Below, in pieces: positions 17,610-25,323 of a DNA stretch of 64,000 nt; position 1 is the first letter of the stretch; each line of letters begins with the position of its first letter. This stretch comes from JAUPVL01 sp964481235 (GTDB lineage: Bacteria; Patescibacteriota; Saccharimonadia; CAILAD01; BJGX01), in contig CAYZYH010000002.1 of assembly GCA_964481235.1 (NCBI GenBank), positions 15,377 through 79,376 of the forward strand, written 5' to 3'. The position numbers and the translations under genes were made by a program. The notes beneath the pieces were generated by a model. The model had not been told where the DNA came from. It saw only the letters and a list, made by a program, of their open reading frames with translations, and ran no database searches.

Positions 17610-19361
17610 ATGAAAAATATCCTTAAAATCTTCTCTTACTTAAAAGGAGAGTACGGTCGGCTTGCTATTGTAACGCTGTTTAATATTTCAATTGGTTTGA
17701 TAATTGCAGTTATTCCAATTTTTTACGAAAGACTAATAGATTCTATTATTAAGGTATTGAACCAGCCTAACCCACATATTTCAATACTTTACCCTAGTAT
17801 TATTGGTATTGCTGCATTATTATTTTCTGCTGATTTGATATCGTTTTTTAACTCGAAGGTATCAGATACTCTACGAATTCAAATTTCAACTAAGCTAAGG
17901 TTACTTATTTTCCCAAAGATACTTAACCTAAGCACTAACTATATTGAAAGACACCGACCCGGCTCAGTTCTTACCAAAGTGAATCAAGCAACTGGAGATT
18001 TTGTAAACTGGGCCTGGAACCTAAACGACTGGATAGGCACAACCATTACATCTACCATATTTATACTTATAATAATATGGACAAAGAGCGTGGTTATTGG
18101 CTTATTGTTTACGATAGTTTTACCTATATTAATATATATAAGAATTAGAAATATACGTGAGTCAAAACCGGCCCGTGTACTGGCTAATAAGTCACAAGAA
18201 AGATATTCTGGGTATTTGTCGGAGGTCATATCAAACCTCACCATGATTAAAACGCTCTCTTCAGAGAAAAAGACTACACAAAATCTCCGACAATACGCCA
18301 ATGCTATAAAAACAAATAGACTCAAGCAATTCAAATATGATCAAAAGTACCGGCTTATTGGTGGAGTTGTTAGTTCAGTCGCTATAATTGCGGCCTTAGT
18401 AATTAGTAGCTACTTAGCCATCAACAAGGTTCTTAGCCCGGGTGTGGTTTTCTTGATAGCATTTTATGTTCGTAATTTAGTCAACTCTACCTACCCCCTT
18501 GGTAGATTTATTCAAGATACCTCAGATACCGATATTAGTTCTGGAAGACTAGTTGAGTTCTTAGAAACTAAGCCTGATTTCACCGATAAGCCAGGTGCCG
18601 AGGATCTAGCTAAACTAGAAAATATAGATTTAAAAAATGTGACTTACGACTACAAAGATGGTAAAAAAGGCGCCGTAAAAAATATTTGCCTTACTATAAA
18701 TGCCGGCAAAACAGTGGCGCTTGTGGGGCCAAGTGGTGTTGGCAAGTCTACACTCACTAAACTACTACTAAGATTTTATGAACCAACCAGTGGTAAAATT
18801 ACTATTAACGGTCAAGATGTGTCTCACTATACTGCGGAATCAATTCGTCGTCATGTAGGTATGGTAATGCAAGATGTAGCACTATTTAATTCTACTATTA
18901 TGGAGAACTTACAAATCGCCAATGCCAGCGCCACTGAGAGACAGATAGTTTTAGCGGCCAAACAAGCTCATGCCGATGAGTTTATTCGTCAACTACCCAA
19001 AGGCTACAAAACCTTGGTTGGTGAGAGAGGTGTAAAACTTAGTGGGGGCCAAAAGCAACGTATAGCTATAGCTAGAGCGATACTCAAAAATCCTCAACTA
19101 ATAATTTTAGATGAGGCTACTAGCGCCTTAGATAGTCAGTCTGAGAGGTTGGTACAAGATGGTTTAGAAAAACTTATGACTGGACGAAGTGCTCTTATTA
19201 TAGCTCACCGTTTAAGCACCGTAATGCATGCCGACGAGATATTAGTTTTGCAAAAAGGCACTATTGTAGAGCGCGGTACCCATGCGCAGTTAATAAAATA
19301 CAATGGCTTATACAAAAAGTTATTCGACATGCAATCGGCCAGTGGAAAAGTGCGACTTTAA
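17610..19361 (+). CDS. ABC exporter, fused membrane and ATPase domains
   Basis: About 583 residues in the MsbA/BmrA half-transporter layout: six TM helices in the first 320 residues, then an NBD with Walker A GPSGVGKST, signature LSGGQKQR, Walker B LIILDEATSALD and the H-loop AHRLST. It should work as a homodimer and export a lipid, peptide or drug; the substrate is not evident from the context. The frame opens earlier, but a promoter 7 nt before this ATG makes 17610 the best start. Lone gene, convergent with the J-domain gene. Confidence 0.9.
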   Translation: MKNILKIFSYLKGEYGRLAIVTLFNISIGLIIAVIPIFYERLIDSIIKVLNQPNPHISILYPSIIGIAALLFSADLISFFNSKVSDTLRIQISTKLRLLIFPKILNLSTNYIERHRPGSVLTKVNQATGDFVNWAWNLNDWIGTTITSTIFILIIIWTKSVVIGLLFTIVLPILIYIRIRNIRESKPARVLANKSQERYSGYLSEVISNLTMIKTLSSEKKTTQNLRQYANAIKTNRLKQFKYDQKYRLIGGVVSSVAIIAALVISSYLAINKVLSPGVVFLIAFYVRNLVNSTYPLGRFIQDTSDTDISSGRLVEFLETKPDFTDKPGAEDLAKLENIDLKNVTYDYKDGKKGAVKNICLTINAGKTVALVGPSGVGKSTLTKLLLRFYEPTSGKITINGQDVSHYTAESIRRHVGMVMQDVALFNSTIMENLQIANASATERQIVLAAKQAHADEFIRQLPKGYKTLVGERGVKLSGGQKQRIAIARAILKNPQLIILDEATSALDSQSERLVQDGLEKLMTGRSALIIAHRLSTVMHADEILVLQKGTIVERGTHAQLIKYNGLYKKLFDMQSASGKVRL

Positions 19362-19375
19362 AAAGTAATTAAAAA

Positions 19376-19399
19376 GCCGTGTAGCTAACGCTACACGGC
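19376..19399 (-). terminator. terminator containing the stop codon of the J-domain gene
   Basis: Perfect 10-bp stem GCCGTGTAGC/GCTACACGGC with a TAAC loop. On the minus strand a TTTTT run follows. The TAG stop of the J-domain gene (19391-19393) lies inside the stem. Confidence 0.85.
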
Positions 19400-20398
19400 C
19401 GTAAAGCCCTCAAACGAATCTGGGGGCAAAATAAACCGGATAGGACCGGCAGATCCTACGATAGGGTCTTGCTCACTTGTAATGTGATAATCGTCTTGAT
19501 CAGGACGATAAAATACCAGATCAGCCCCAGGATAAGGCCGAGTCTCTAGCTGGCGATATATTCGCCCAAGATCTAGTGGTATTTGCTTAGCCGATCTCTG
19601 CTGTGACTTAGTGGGGGCCTTGCGGAGTTGTGCAAAGAGCGCACTACCAGCACCACTGTTTTCGTCACTAGACTTATCGGCTGGTCTCACCATTACCACA
19701 GGTCGCCAAGCAACCTCTAAGATTCTACCAGTTCGAGTATACTCATAGACTGTTTGCATACCAAACTCGTCGGCACGTGCAAATTGATACCACTGTCCGG
19801 GAACTAGGTTTAGGCCAGCTTCTTGTGGCTTAAACTCTTCTCGCTTAAGAGGGAGCTGTCCGCAAGCTCGCACTAGTAGTTCATCGGTCATTAGATAGTA
19901 CCCTTCTGGCACCTCCGATTCTGAACGCATTTCATCCATGCGTTCAAACTGCGAAGCAGAAGTAATCAACCCGCTTTCGCCAAACTCGTAAACTACCAAA
20001 CCAATTGGTGTTTGCTTGATAAACTTCCAGCCTGGCTCGAGGTTCCAAAGAGAAAACTTATCGGCAACACCTTTCACGAACAGTGATAGTGTATCTAGTA
20101 CCCGACCATTTTCAACCTGAACATTGTGCAGTCGTTCGTTAATAACTTCTACCTGGTCGCGCTTTGCACTACGATACTCGTCGGCAAAGGCAGTAAGTGC
20201 TATAAGGTTTTGGAGGTCTTCATAGGCCTCTTGCAACTCTCGAAACTTTGCCTCACTACCACCCTTTTTGTCGGGATGGTAAAGCTTACTCATTGCACGA
20301 TACTGAGCATCAACCAAAGCTTTTAGATCAGAGTTAGGTGTCTCTTTAACGATTTTAGGGTGTAGTCCCAAAATTAAGAACGGATTCACGTATCCCAT
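19391..20398 (-). CDS. J-domain (DnaJ-like) protein
   Basis: A 335-residue protein with a J domain at the N-terminus (residues about 5-65) including the essential HPD (41-43, HPDKKGG). It lacks the Gly/Phe and zinc-finger regions of DnaJ. The rest has no recognised family; a segment near residue 210 reads WYQFARADEFGMQTVYEYTR. It probably recruits DnaK to a specific client. It follows the 195-residue orphan gene by 38 nt and has an AAGG site, so the two are likely co-transcribed. The stop codon is embedded in the terminator. Confidence 0.8.
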   Translation of the reverse strand: MGYVNPFLILGLHPKIVKETPNSDLKALVDAQYRAMSKLYHPDKKGGSEAKFRELQEAYEDLQNLIALTAFADEYRSAKRDQVEVINERLHNVQVENGRVLDTLSLFVKGVADKFSLWNLEPGWKFIKQTPIGLVVYEFGESGLITSASQFERMDEMRSESEVPEGYYLMTDELLVRACGQLPLKREEFKPQEAGLNLVPGQWYQFARADEFGMQTVYEYTRTGRILEVAWRPVVMVRPADKSSDENSGAGSALFAQLRKAPTKSQQRSAKQIPLDLGRIYRQLETRPYPGADLVFYRPDQDDYHITSEQDPIVGSAGPIRFILPPDSFEGFTAV

Positions 20399-20436
20399 TT
20401 ACTTTTGCCTTATCTTACGTAGCCGAATTGTCAACT

Positions 20437-21024
20437 TCACCATTCAGTCTTTCGTAATGCGCTACAGTAATCTGCTAAATCGGTAAGGGAAGTGATTTCT
20501 ACAGGTTGGCGACTCGTAACGAGCTCCAATGCGTAGTTAAGACGATCAAACTTACTTAAGTTGCTAGCACCCATTATCTTCTTGGGCATAGCATCGAGAA
20601 TTCTTTGACAATCTTCAATTGCTATATCAATCTCGTCCTCGGTATCAAAGGCGTCGATATCAAACATATCGAGCCAACGCTTTGCATCATGAAAATCAAT
20701 ACCAACCTCTTCGGCGAAACGAAGAATGTTGTCAATTTCGACAGTAGTGAGTGCTGGATACTGACGCAGTAACTCAGTGTCTACAACAGACTTAGGGTGT
20801 TCACCCATCAGCTGTACAACGCCACCAGCAAAACTTGCAGCAGCAGTATCGTTGTCGCTGTAGCGACGCTTGGCGATATCGTAAATGTCTGACGCATGCT
20901 TTCGCACTCGTCTGGCAAGAACAGGGTTTTCGATAACCTCTAATTCGCCCTTAATAGTTACAGCAACTAGATCGGTCGCTTGGCTAAAAGGAACTAGAGC
21001 GGTACCGGTATTTTGCTTTGTCAT
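20437..21024 (-). CDS. orphan protein, paralogous to the 21159 gene
   Basis: A 195-residue acidic protein. Its C-terminal half (EEVGIDFHDAKRWLDMFDI ... RLNYALELV ... DLADYCSAL) aligns with the 21159 gene product, sharing the pattern (E/R)E(V/L)GI-A-W-FDI and a later RL-AL segment, so the two form a small paralogous family. It has promoter TTGACA/TATAAT and AGAAGG 7 nt before the ATG. No enzymatic motif. Function unknown. Confidence 0.7.
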   Translation of the reverse strand: MTKQNTGTALVPFSQATDLVAVTIKGELEVIENPVLARRVRKHASDIYDIAKRRYSDNDTAAASFAGGVVQLMGEHPKSVVDTELLRQYPALTTVEIDNILRFAEEVGIDFHDAKRWLDMFDIDAFDTEDEIDIAIEDCQRILDAMPKKIMGASNLSKFDRLNYALELVTSRQPVEITSLTDLADYCSALRKTEW

Positions 21025-21063
21025 GGTTCTACCTTCTTAAGTTCTAGAAAACAGGTCTCGGCT

Positions 21064-21093
21064 ATTATACGCAGAAAAAGACCATTTTGTCAA
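21064..21093 (-). promoter_or_regulatory. promoter of the 20437 gene
   Basis: TTGACA (21088-21093) and a consensus TATAAT (21064-21069), 18 bp apart, about 40 nt upstream of the ATG. Confidence 0.8.
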
Positions 21094-21116
21094 TATTTTT
21101 TATGCTTGTAAAGCAA

Positions 21117-21146
21117 AATCCCTTCAACTATTTAGTTGAAGGGATT
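21117..21146 (-). terminator. terminator of the 21159 gene
   Basis: Self-complementary arms AATCCCTTCAACTA/TAGTTGAAGGGATT, 14 bp with a tight loop, then TTTTGC on the minus strand. It starts 12 nt after the stop. Confidence 0.85.
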
Positions 21147-21158
21147 ATTAGTATTGGC

Positions 21159-21482
21159 TTAACGCCAGCCACCTTGCTCGGTAGAGTAAATTTCTAGTTC
21201 AGCACAAAACTCAGATATTACAAAGGTGCTTGTAACTACACTCCCCCTTTTTAGTGCAAGCGCCAAGCGTTGAGCATTGGTTAGTAGCGCACCACTTTCT
21301 TCATCGATTGTCTCAATAAGTTCGATGATAGTAATGGTATGATCTATAGCCTCCTGGAGTGTGTCTGGATCATCTAAGTAGCTGATATCAAACTTCTCAA
21401 ACCATTGTCTGGCAATATTTGTAGAGATACCAAGTTCTCGTGCGGCGTGCGAAAGCCACTCTTCTTCAGTAGAAAAGTTCAT
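21159..21482 (-). CDS. small orphan protein, paralogous to the 20437 gene
   Basis: A 107-residue protein beginning MNFSTEEEWLSHAAREL. The frame allows 10 more codons upstream, but AAGG lies 6 nt before this ATG. It shares REL-GI-A-W-FDI and a following RL-AL segment with the C-terminal half of the neighbouring 195-residue protein. It is a complete single-gene cassette with promoter TTGACA/TACTAT, Shine-Dalgarno and terminator. Function unknown. Confidence 0.65.
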   Translation of the reverse strand: MNFSTEEEWLSHAARELGISTNIARQWFEKFDISYLDDPDTLQEAIDHTITIIELIETIDEESGALLTNAQRLALALKRGSVVTSTFVISEFCAELEIYSTEQGGWR

Positions 21483-21517
21483 TTTTGCCTTAATGTAGGT
21501 ACTAGGTAGCAAAATAG

Positions 21518-21546
21518 ATAGTAGCGACTAAAGGCACTTTTGTCAA
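21518..21546 (-). promoter_or_regulatory. promoter of the 21159 gene
   Basis: TTGACA (21541-21546) and TACTAT (21518-21523), 17 bp apart. Confidence 0.75.
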
Positions 21547-21551
21547 TAAAA

Positions 21552-21574
21552 AACAGACCTTATCATAGTCTGTT
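21552..21574 (-). terminator. terminator of the 21617 gene
   Basis: 7-bp stem AACAGAC/GTCTGTT followed on the minus strand by a TTTTTT run. It lies directly upstream of the -35 of the next cassette. Confidence 0.75.
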
Positions 21575-21616
21575 GTGAGAAACTTGGGTTTTAGTGAACA
21601 CCTTTAAGAGCCTTAC

Positions 21617-21847
21617 TCAAGTTCCGCACCTTCGTGTGCGCAACTCATGTTCGGCAATTAAGGCCTCTAAGACCTCGCTATCTGTCGCCTTACCTTCTAG
21701 ATTAAACCTAGCGAACTCGTCGTCTGGATGACCACTCTCTTCTTCAAAAACATGTGTGTATAAGGCGAACAGCTCTGTATTGGTCATAGCCTTTAAGGTA
21801 CTTATAAAAACACAAAGTTCACTAGAGCCATCTGAGAAAGCGGGCAA
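21617..21847 (-). CDS. small orphan acidic protein
   Basis: A protein of at most 76 residues. The longest frame begins with TTG at 21847, which has GAGAGG about 8 nt upstream; the first ATG is codon 21 (21787, MTNTELFALYTHVFEEES) and has AAAGG only 2-3 nt before it. I keep the TTG start but the choice is uncertain. The product is acidic and helical with an Arg-rich end (ELRTRRCGT). It has its own promoter and terminator. No family recognised. Confidence 0.5.
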   Translation of the reverse strand: MPAFSDGSSELCVFISTLKAMTNTELFALYTHVFEEESGHPDDEFARFNLEGKATDSEVLEALIAEHELRTRRCGT

Positions 21848-21912
21848 CTTTCTAGCCTCTCTTGAGTTATATTGGTGAGGTACAAGCTACCTGTTTATAG
21901 GGTAGTAATATA

Positions 21913-21941
21913 TTAATACTCCTTTGTAGGTTGGTTGTCAA
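21913..21941 (-). promoter_or_regulatory. promoter of the 21617 gene
   Basis: TTGACA (21936-21941) and TATTAA (21913-21918), 17 bp apart. Confidence 0.6.
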
Positions 21942-21967
21942 ATAATTTTAGTGTAATTACTGGTTTA

Positions 21968-22222
21968 TTATTTATATTTCAGCTTTAGAAAAAGTAGCGC
22001 AGACAAAAGCATGAGCATAATAACATTAGCAAAGATAATTATTGTATCTGACTTAAGTAACCCATAGAGTAACCAGAGAAGCGTGCCACTTATAAGTAGG
22101 CAGATCATAGCAGATGACAAGTCTTTAGTCTGTTTTGACTTAAAACTTTTATAGACTTGTGGTACTTGTGAAATAAGTATTAGTAGGGCTGCAATTAGCC
22201 CCACGAAAAAAGTAAGATCCAT
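21968..22222 (-). CDS. SemiSWEET sugar transporter
   Basis: An 84-residue protein with three TM helices and the PQ-loop signature SQVPQVYKSFKSKQTKDLS (Pro21-Gln22). This length and motif match bacterial SemiSWEETs, which dimerise to pass sugars by facilitated diffusion. It lies 10 bp downstream of RNase J on the same strand and is probably co-transcribed with it. For a host-dependent cell, a passive sugar channel would be a plausible carbon-uptake route; that is inference. Confidence 0.88.
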   Translation of the reverse strand: MDLTFFVGLIAALLILISQVPQVYKSFKSKQTKDLSSAMICLLISGTLLWLLYGLLKSDTIIIFANVIMLMLLSALLFLKLKYK

Positions 22223-22232
22223 TTTTGTTTAT

Positions 22233-24386
22233 TTAAACCTCAATCACTACCGGCAATACAATTGGACTTCGCTTAGTTACCTTGTACAAAAGGTTACTAA
22301 GCTCGTCTCGCATACGAGCTTTTACAATTGGTGAGTTCGGTGGGGTTTTGGGGTTACGTTTGGCAAAGATGTTTTTTACTATCTGTCGACTCTTAGTCAT
22401 TAGCTCTTCATTATCTTTTACATAGATAAATCCACGACTAATAATGTCTGGGCTGGTCACTAGTTTGCCGGTTTTACAATTTACGGTAGCTATAACTGTA
22501 AATATTCCGTCACTAGCCATAGCTAAGCGATCTTTTAATACAATTTCTTGCACATCTCCAATACCACTACCATCAATAAGTACTGAACCAGACTGAACTT
22601 TTGCACCAAGCTTAACCTCTCCGTCCTTGGTGGCCTCAAGAGTTTGACCATTTTCTATTACAAAGATGTTTTCTGGCTTTACTACTCCTCCACGCTTAGC
22701 TATCTCGGCATTATGAACCATATGGTGAATTTCACCATGAATGGGTAGGTAGTATTTGGGGCGTACCAGCTCAATCATTTCTTTTATTTCGTCATAGTAG
22801 GCATGTCCAGAGGTATGCATTATTCCAAGATCATCAAAATCCTTGGTAGCCTGTTGATATACATATGGACCCCATCTAAAGATATCGTCTACCATTCCCC
22901 AAACAGATTTTTCATTACCAGGAATAATAGAGCTAGAAAGTACAACTACATCTGAAGCTTTGAGTTTAATGTCTTTATGCTCACCTTTACCCATACGCAC
23001 CAAGCCTGAGTTGTCTTCACCTTGGTGACCAGTAGTAAGTACCGCTACTTCACCATCCTGATATTTGCTTATATCTGATGATTTTATAAGCAGTCCAGGT
23101 GGAACTTTTACATAACCAAGCTTTACGGCTATTTCCATATTGCTCAGTAAACTTCGACCAGCAAGAGCGAGTTTGCGCTTAGCTTTTTCGGCGGCATTTA
23201 CAAACACCTGTATTCTATCTACCTGAGAAGCAAACGAGCTTATAATGACTCGTTTGTTATAATTACGCACAAAAATTTCATCGAGAGTTTTAACAATTTC
23301 GTGCTCGGTGGGGCTACTACCAACGTATTCACAACTTGTGCTGTCACACATTAGCATTAGTACGCCTTCGTCGCCAAGTTCTTTAAGACGATCCTTATTG
23401 GCTGGCTTACCACTAATAGGGTCGTCGTCAAATCGCCAGTCGCCGGTATTTATAATTGTACCCACGGGTGTCTTAATAGCAATACTACAAGCGTCTGGAA
23501 TAGAGTGAGTAATACGAATAAACTCAATACTAAACACACCGAGTTGTATTTTCTCACCAGTGTCTTGATTGATAGTGCGAAGATCTGGTTTGAAAGGAAG
23601 TTTATACTCTTCTAGTTTGCGTTCAATAAATTTTACCGTAAAGTTTGCCGCATAAATTGGTGCGGGCAGTTTGGGTAAAATAAAAGGTATGCCCCCTACA
23701 TGATCTTCGTGAGCATGAGTAATGAGATGCCCTCGAATTTTGTGTTTACGCTCTTCTAGGTATTTAGTGTCGGGAATAATATAGTCTATTCCTGGCATAT
23801 CTGGACCTGGAAACATAAAGCCCATGTCCATTACGATAATATCGTTCTCGTACTCTAGCGCCATCATGTTTTTACCAATTTTATCAAGACCTCCCAAAGG
23901 AATAATCTTCAACTTACCAGCATCGATTTTGCTCATACCAACAGACTTTGTAGCTGTGTTTGCGGCTTTTGGTTGGCTTTTTTCATTAAAGCTACCTTCT
24001 GAAAATACCGCTGGACCACGATCATACTTACGACGTTGAGCGAAATTGTCCCCACCCCTACCAACACCACGTGGTTCTTTATTATAACCACCTTGACCAC
24101 CACGATTTTGACGACTGTTATTGTTTTTGTTGTATCGTCCTGATTGATTGTTATTACGCTGCGAATTAGCCGCTTCGGCTTTAGCCTTTTCCCGTGCTGC
24201 TGTACCAGCCTCTACTAATTTTGGTGTGGGTTTACTGCTGGTTGTGGTTTTTTTTACTGTCGAACTAGTATTATTTGTGTTGGGTTTTGAGTCTTGTGGT
24301 TTGGCTGAGTTTTTAGAGTTAGACATACCTAAATCTTGTGCCGTTAATGGTCGGCTATTAAATTGTTTTTTCTTGTTAGAATCCAT
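22233..24386 (-). CDS. rnj: ribonuclease J
   Basis: A 717-residue RNase J: a metallo-beta-lactamase core with HAHEDHVGG, a beta-CASP domain and a C-terminal domain (KTPPNSPIVKARMRDELSNLLYKVTKRSPIVLPVVIEV). It combines 5'-3' exonuclease and endonuclease activity in mRNA decay. An N-terminal extension of about 150 residues, rich in Asn, Arg, Gly and Gln, is likely disordered and RNA-binding; it makes the protein longer than the usual 555. AAGGAG lies 14 nt before the ATG. PNPase, encoded nearby, probably acts in the same decay pathway. Confidence 0.96.
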   Translation of the reverse strand: MDSNKKKQFNSRPLTAQDLGMSNSKNSAKPQDSKPNTNNTSSTVKKTTTSSKPTPKLVEAGTAAREKAKAEAANSQRNNNQSGRYNKNNNSRQNRGGQGGYNKEPRGVGRGGDNFAQRRKYDRGPAVFSEGSFNEKSQPKAANTATKSVGMSKIDAGKLKIIPLGGLDKIGKNMMALEYENDIIVMDMGFMFPGPDMPGIDYIIPDTKYLEERKHKIRGHLITHAHEDHVGGIPFILPKLPAPIYAANFTVKFIERKLEEYKLPFKPDLRTINQDTGEKIQLGVFSIEFIRITHSIPDACSIAIKTPVGTIINTGDWRFDDDPISGKPANKDRLKELGDEGVLMLMCDSTSCEYVGSSPTEHEIVKTLDEIFVRNYNKRVIISSFASQVDRIQVFVNAAEKAKRKLALAGRSLLSNMEIAVKLGYVKVPPGLLIKSSDISKYQDGEVAVLTTGHQGEDNSGLVRMGKGEHKDIKLKASDVVVLSSSIIPGNEKSVWGMVDDIFRWGPYVYQQATKDFDDLGIMHTSGHAYYDEIKEMIELVRPKYYLPIHGEIHHMVHNAEIAKRGGVVKPENIFVIENGQTLEATKDGEVKLGAKVQSGSVLIDGSGIGDVQEIVLKDRLAMASDGIFTVIATVNCKTGKLVTSPDIISRGFIYVKDNEELMTKSRQIVKNIFAKRNPKTPPNSPIVKARMRDELSNLLYKVTKRSPIVLPVVIEV

Positions 24387-24456
24387 TTTTTGGATTATTT
24401 CTCCTTGTTTTACATCTCTTAAGATGTTTAATTTTATTAATAGTAATAGTATGTTT

Positions 24457-24522
24457 TGTCATACTGAGTACAACGAAGTATCTTTTCTGCATCCAAGATT
24501 CTTCACTGATTTCAGAATGACA
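24457..24522. repeat. REP/MITE-like palindromic element
   Basis: A 66-bp imperfect palindrome with outer arms TGTCATACTGA and TCAGAATGACA and inner arms GAAGTATCTT and AAGATTCTTC. It sits between udg and RNase J, upstream of the RNase J start region on the plus map. The design (a TGTCAT...ATGACA hairpin) resembles widespread bacterial REP-type elements. No second copy of this exact type was found in the window. Confidence 0.65.
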
Positions 24523-24525
24523 ACA

Positions 24526-25110
24526 TTAAGTTTTATTGGTACCTAGGGTTTTTAAAATAGCTGGTATTTTACTAAAGTCTTCTAAAAGTGTACTGCGCAT
24601 ACCTCCGTTATAAAGGGCTGCAGCTGGGTGATAAAGGGGCAAGAACACCATACCAGAGCGTTTGTAGACTTTTCCGTGAGCCTCAGATATTTTTAATTCT
24701 GGCAGAAACACCTGCATACTATGTCGACCTAAAAAGATTATCAACTTGGGATTTATAACTTTTATTTGGGCTAGTAAATAAGGTAAGCAGGTATCAATCT
24801 CTTCTTTGTTTGGGTCGCGATTTTCTGGTGGACGAAACTTAACAATATTAGTTACAAATACATCATCACGACGCAAATCTATAGAGGCTAGCATTTCATC
24901 CAAAAACTTACCACTGGCTCCCACAAATGGTCGTCCCAATTTGTCTTCTTGTGCGCCAGGAGCCTCACCAACAAACATTAGTTGAGCATCGGGATCGCCA
25001 TCACCCGGTACTGGGTTGATACAGCTTTTTGCAATCTCAAGCCCGCAGCTTCTATCTATAATTGTCGCTGCTATTTCATCTAGCTTGGCTTGTTTTTCTT
25101 CGGTTGTCAT
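24526..25110 (-). CDS. udg: family 4-like uracil-DNA glycosylase, Fe-S ligands incomplete
   Basis: A 194-residue UDG of the family 4/5 type: motif A GEAPGAQEDKLGRPFVGASG and motif B HPAAALYNGG are intact, so uracil excision is expected. The usual four Cys that bind [4Fe-4S] are not all present: D19 and C22 fill the first CxxC, and F92 (VKF, normally VKC) and C108 fill the second pair at the canonical 16-residue spacing. Two ligands remain, so the cluster is probably absent or altered. It is flanked by two repeat elements. Confidence 0.9.
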   Translation of the reverse strand: MTTEEKQAKLDEIAATIIDRSCGLEIAKSCINPVPGDGDPDAQLMFVGEAPGAQEDKLGRPFVGASGKFLDEMLASIDLRRDDVFVTNIVKFRPPENRDPNKEEIDTCLPYLLAQIKVINPKLIIFLGRHSMQVFLPELKISEAHGKVYKRSGMVFLPLYHPAAALYNGGMRSTLLEDFSKIPAILKTLGTNKT

Positions 25111-25201
25111 TTAGACTTTTATCTTTTACTCCCCCAGTGACATCTCGATTATTGTCGGGATGCGGCTGGATTAGCACTTCCTGGTCAAATTACCCTTTTG
25201 A

Positions 25202-25321
25202 GTGGTTGAATATGGAGAGCTAGTTCAAGAAAAATCTGAGGCTCGTAGCGAAGCGTAGTTGACCTACGTAAAGCGAGAACCGCAAGATTTGACGCCGAAA
25301 TAGTCTTCATACTTCAACCAC
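25202..25321. repeat. palindromic element, copy 2 (downstream of pnp)
   Basis: A long imperfect palindrome with outer arms GTGGTTGAA (25202-25210) and TTCAACCAC (25313-25321) and core GCGTAG-TTGAC-CTACGT (25253-25269). Inner arms include AAATCT/AGATTT and GGCTCG/CGAGAACC. It begins 3 nt after the pnp stop and may serve as its terminator or 3' stabiliser. The core matches the elements at 7663 and in polA. The remaining spacer (25111-25201) holds a shorter hairpin, CATCTCGA/TCGGGATG. Confidence 0.7.
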
Positions 25322-25323
25322 CA

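Noticed and set aside
20407..20425. TTGACA upstream of the J-domain gene
   Set aside because: No acceptable -10 at 16-18 bp; the gene is only 38 nt after the 20437 gene and is probably co-transcribed.
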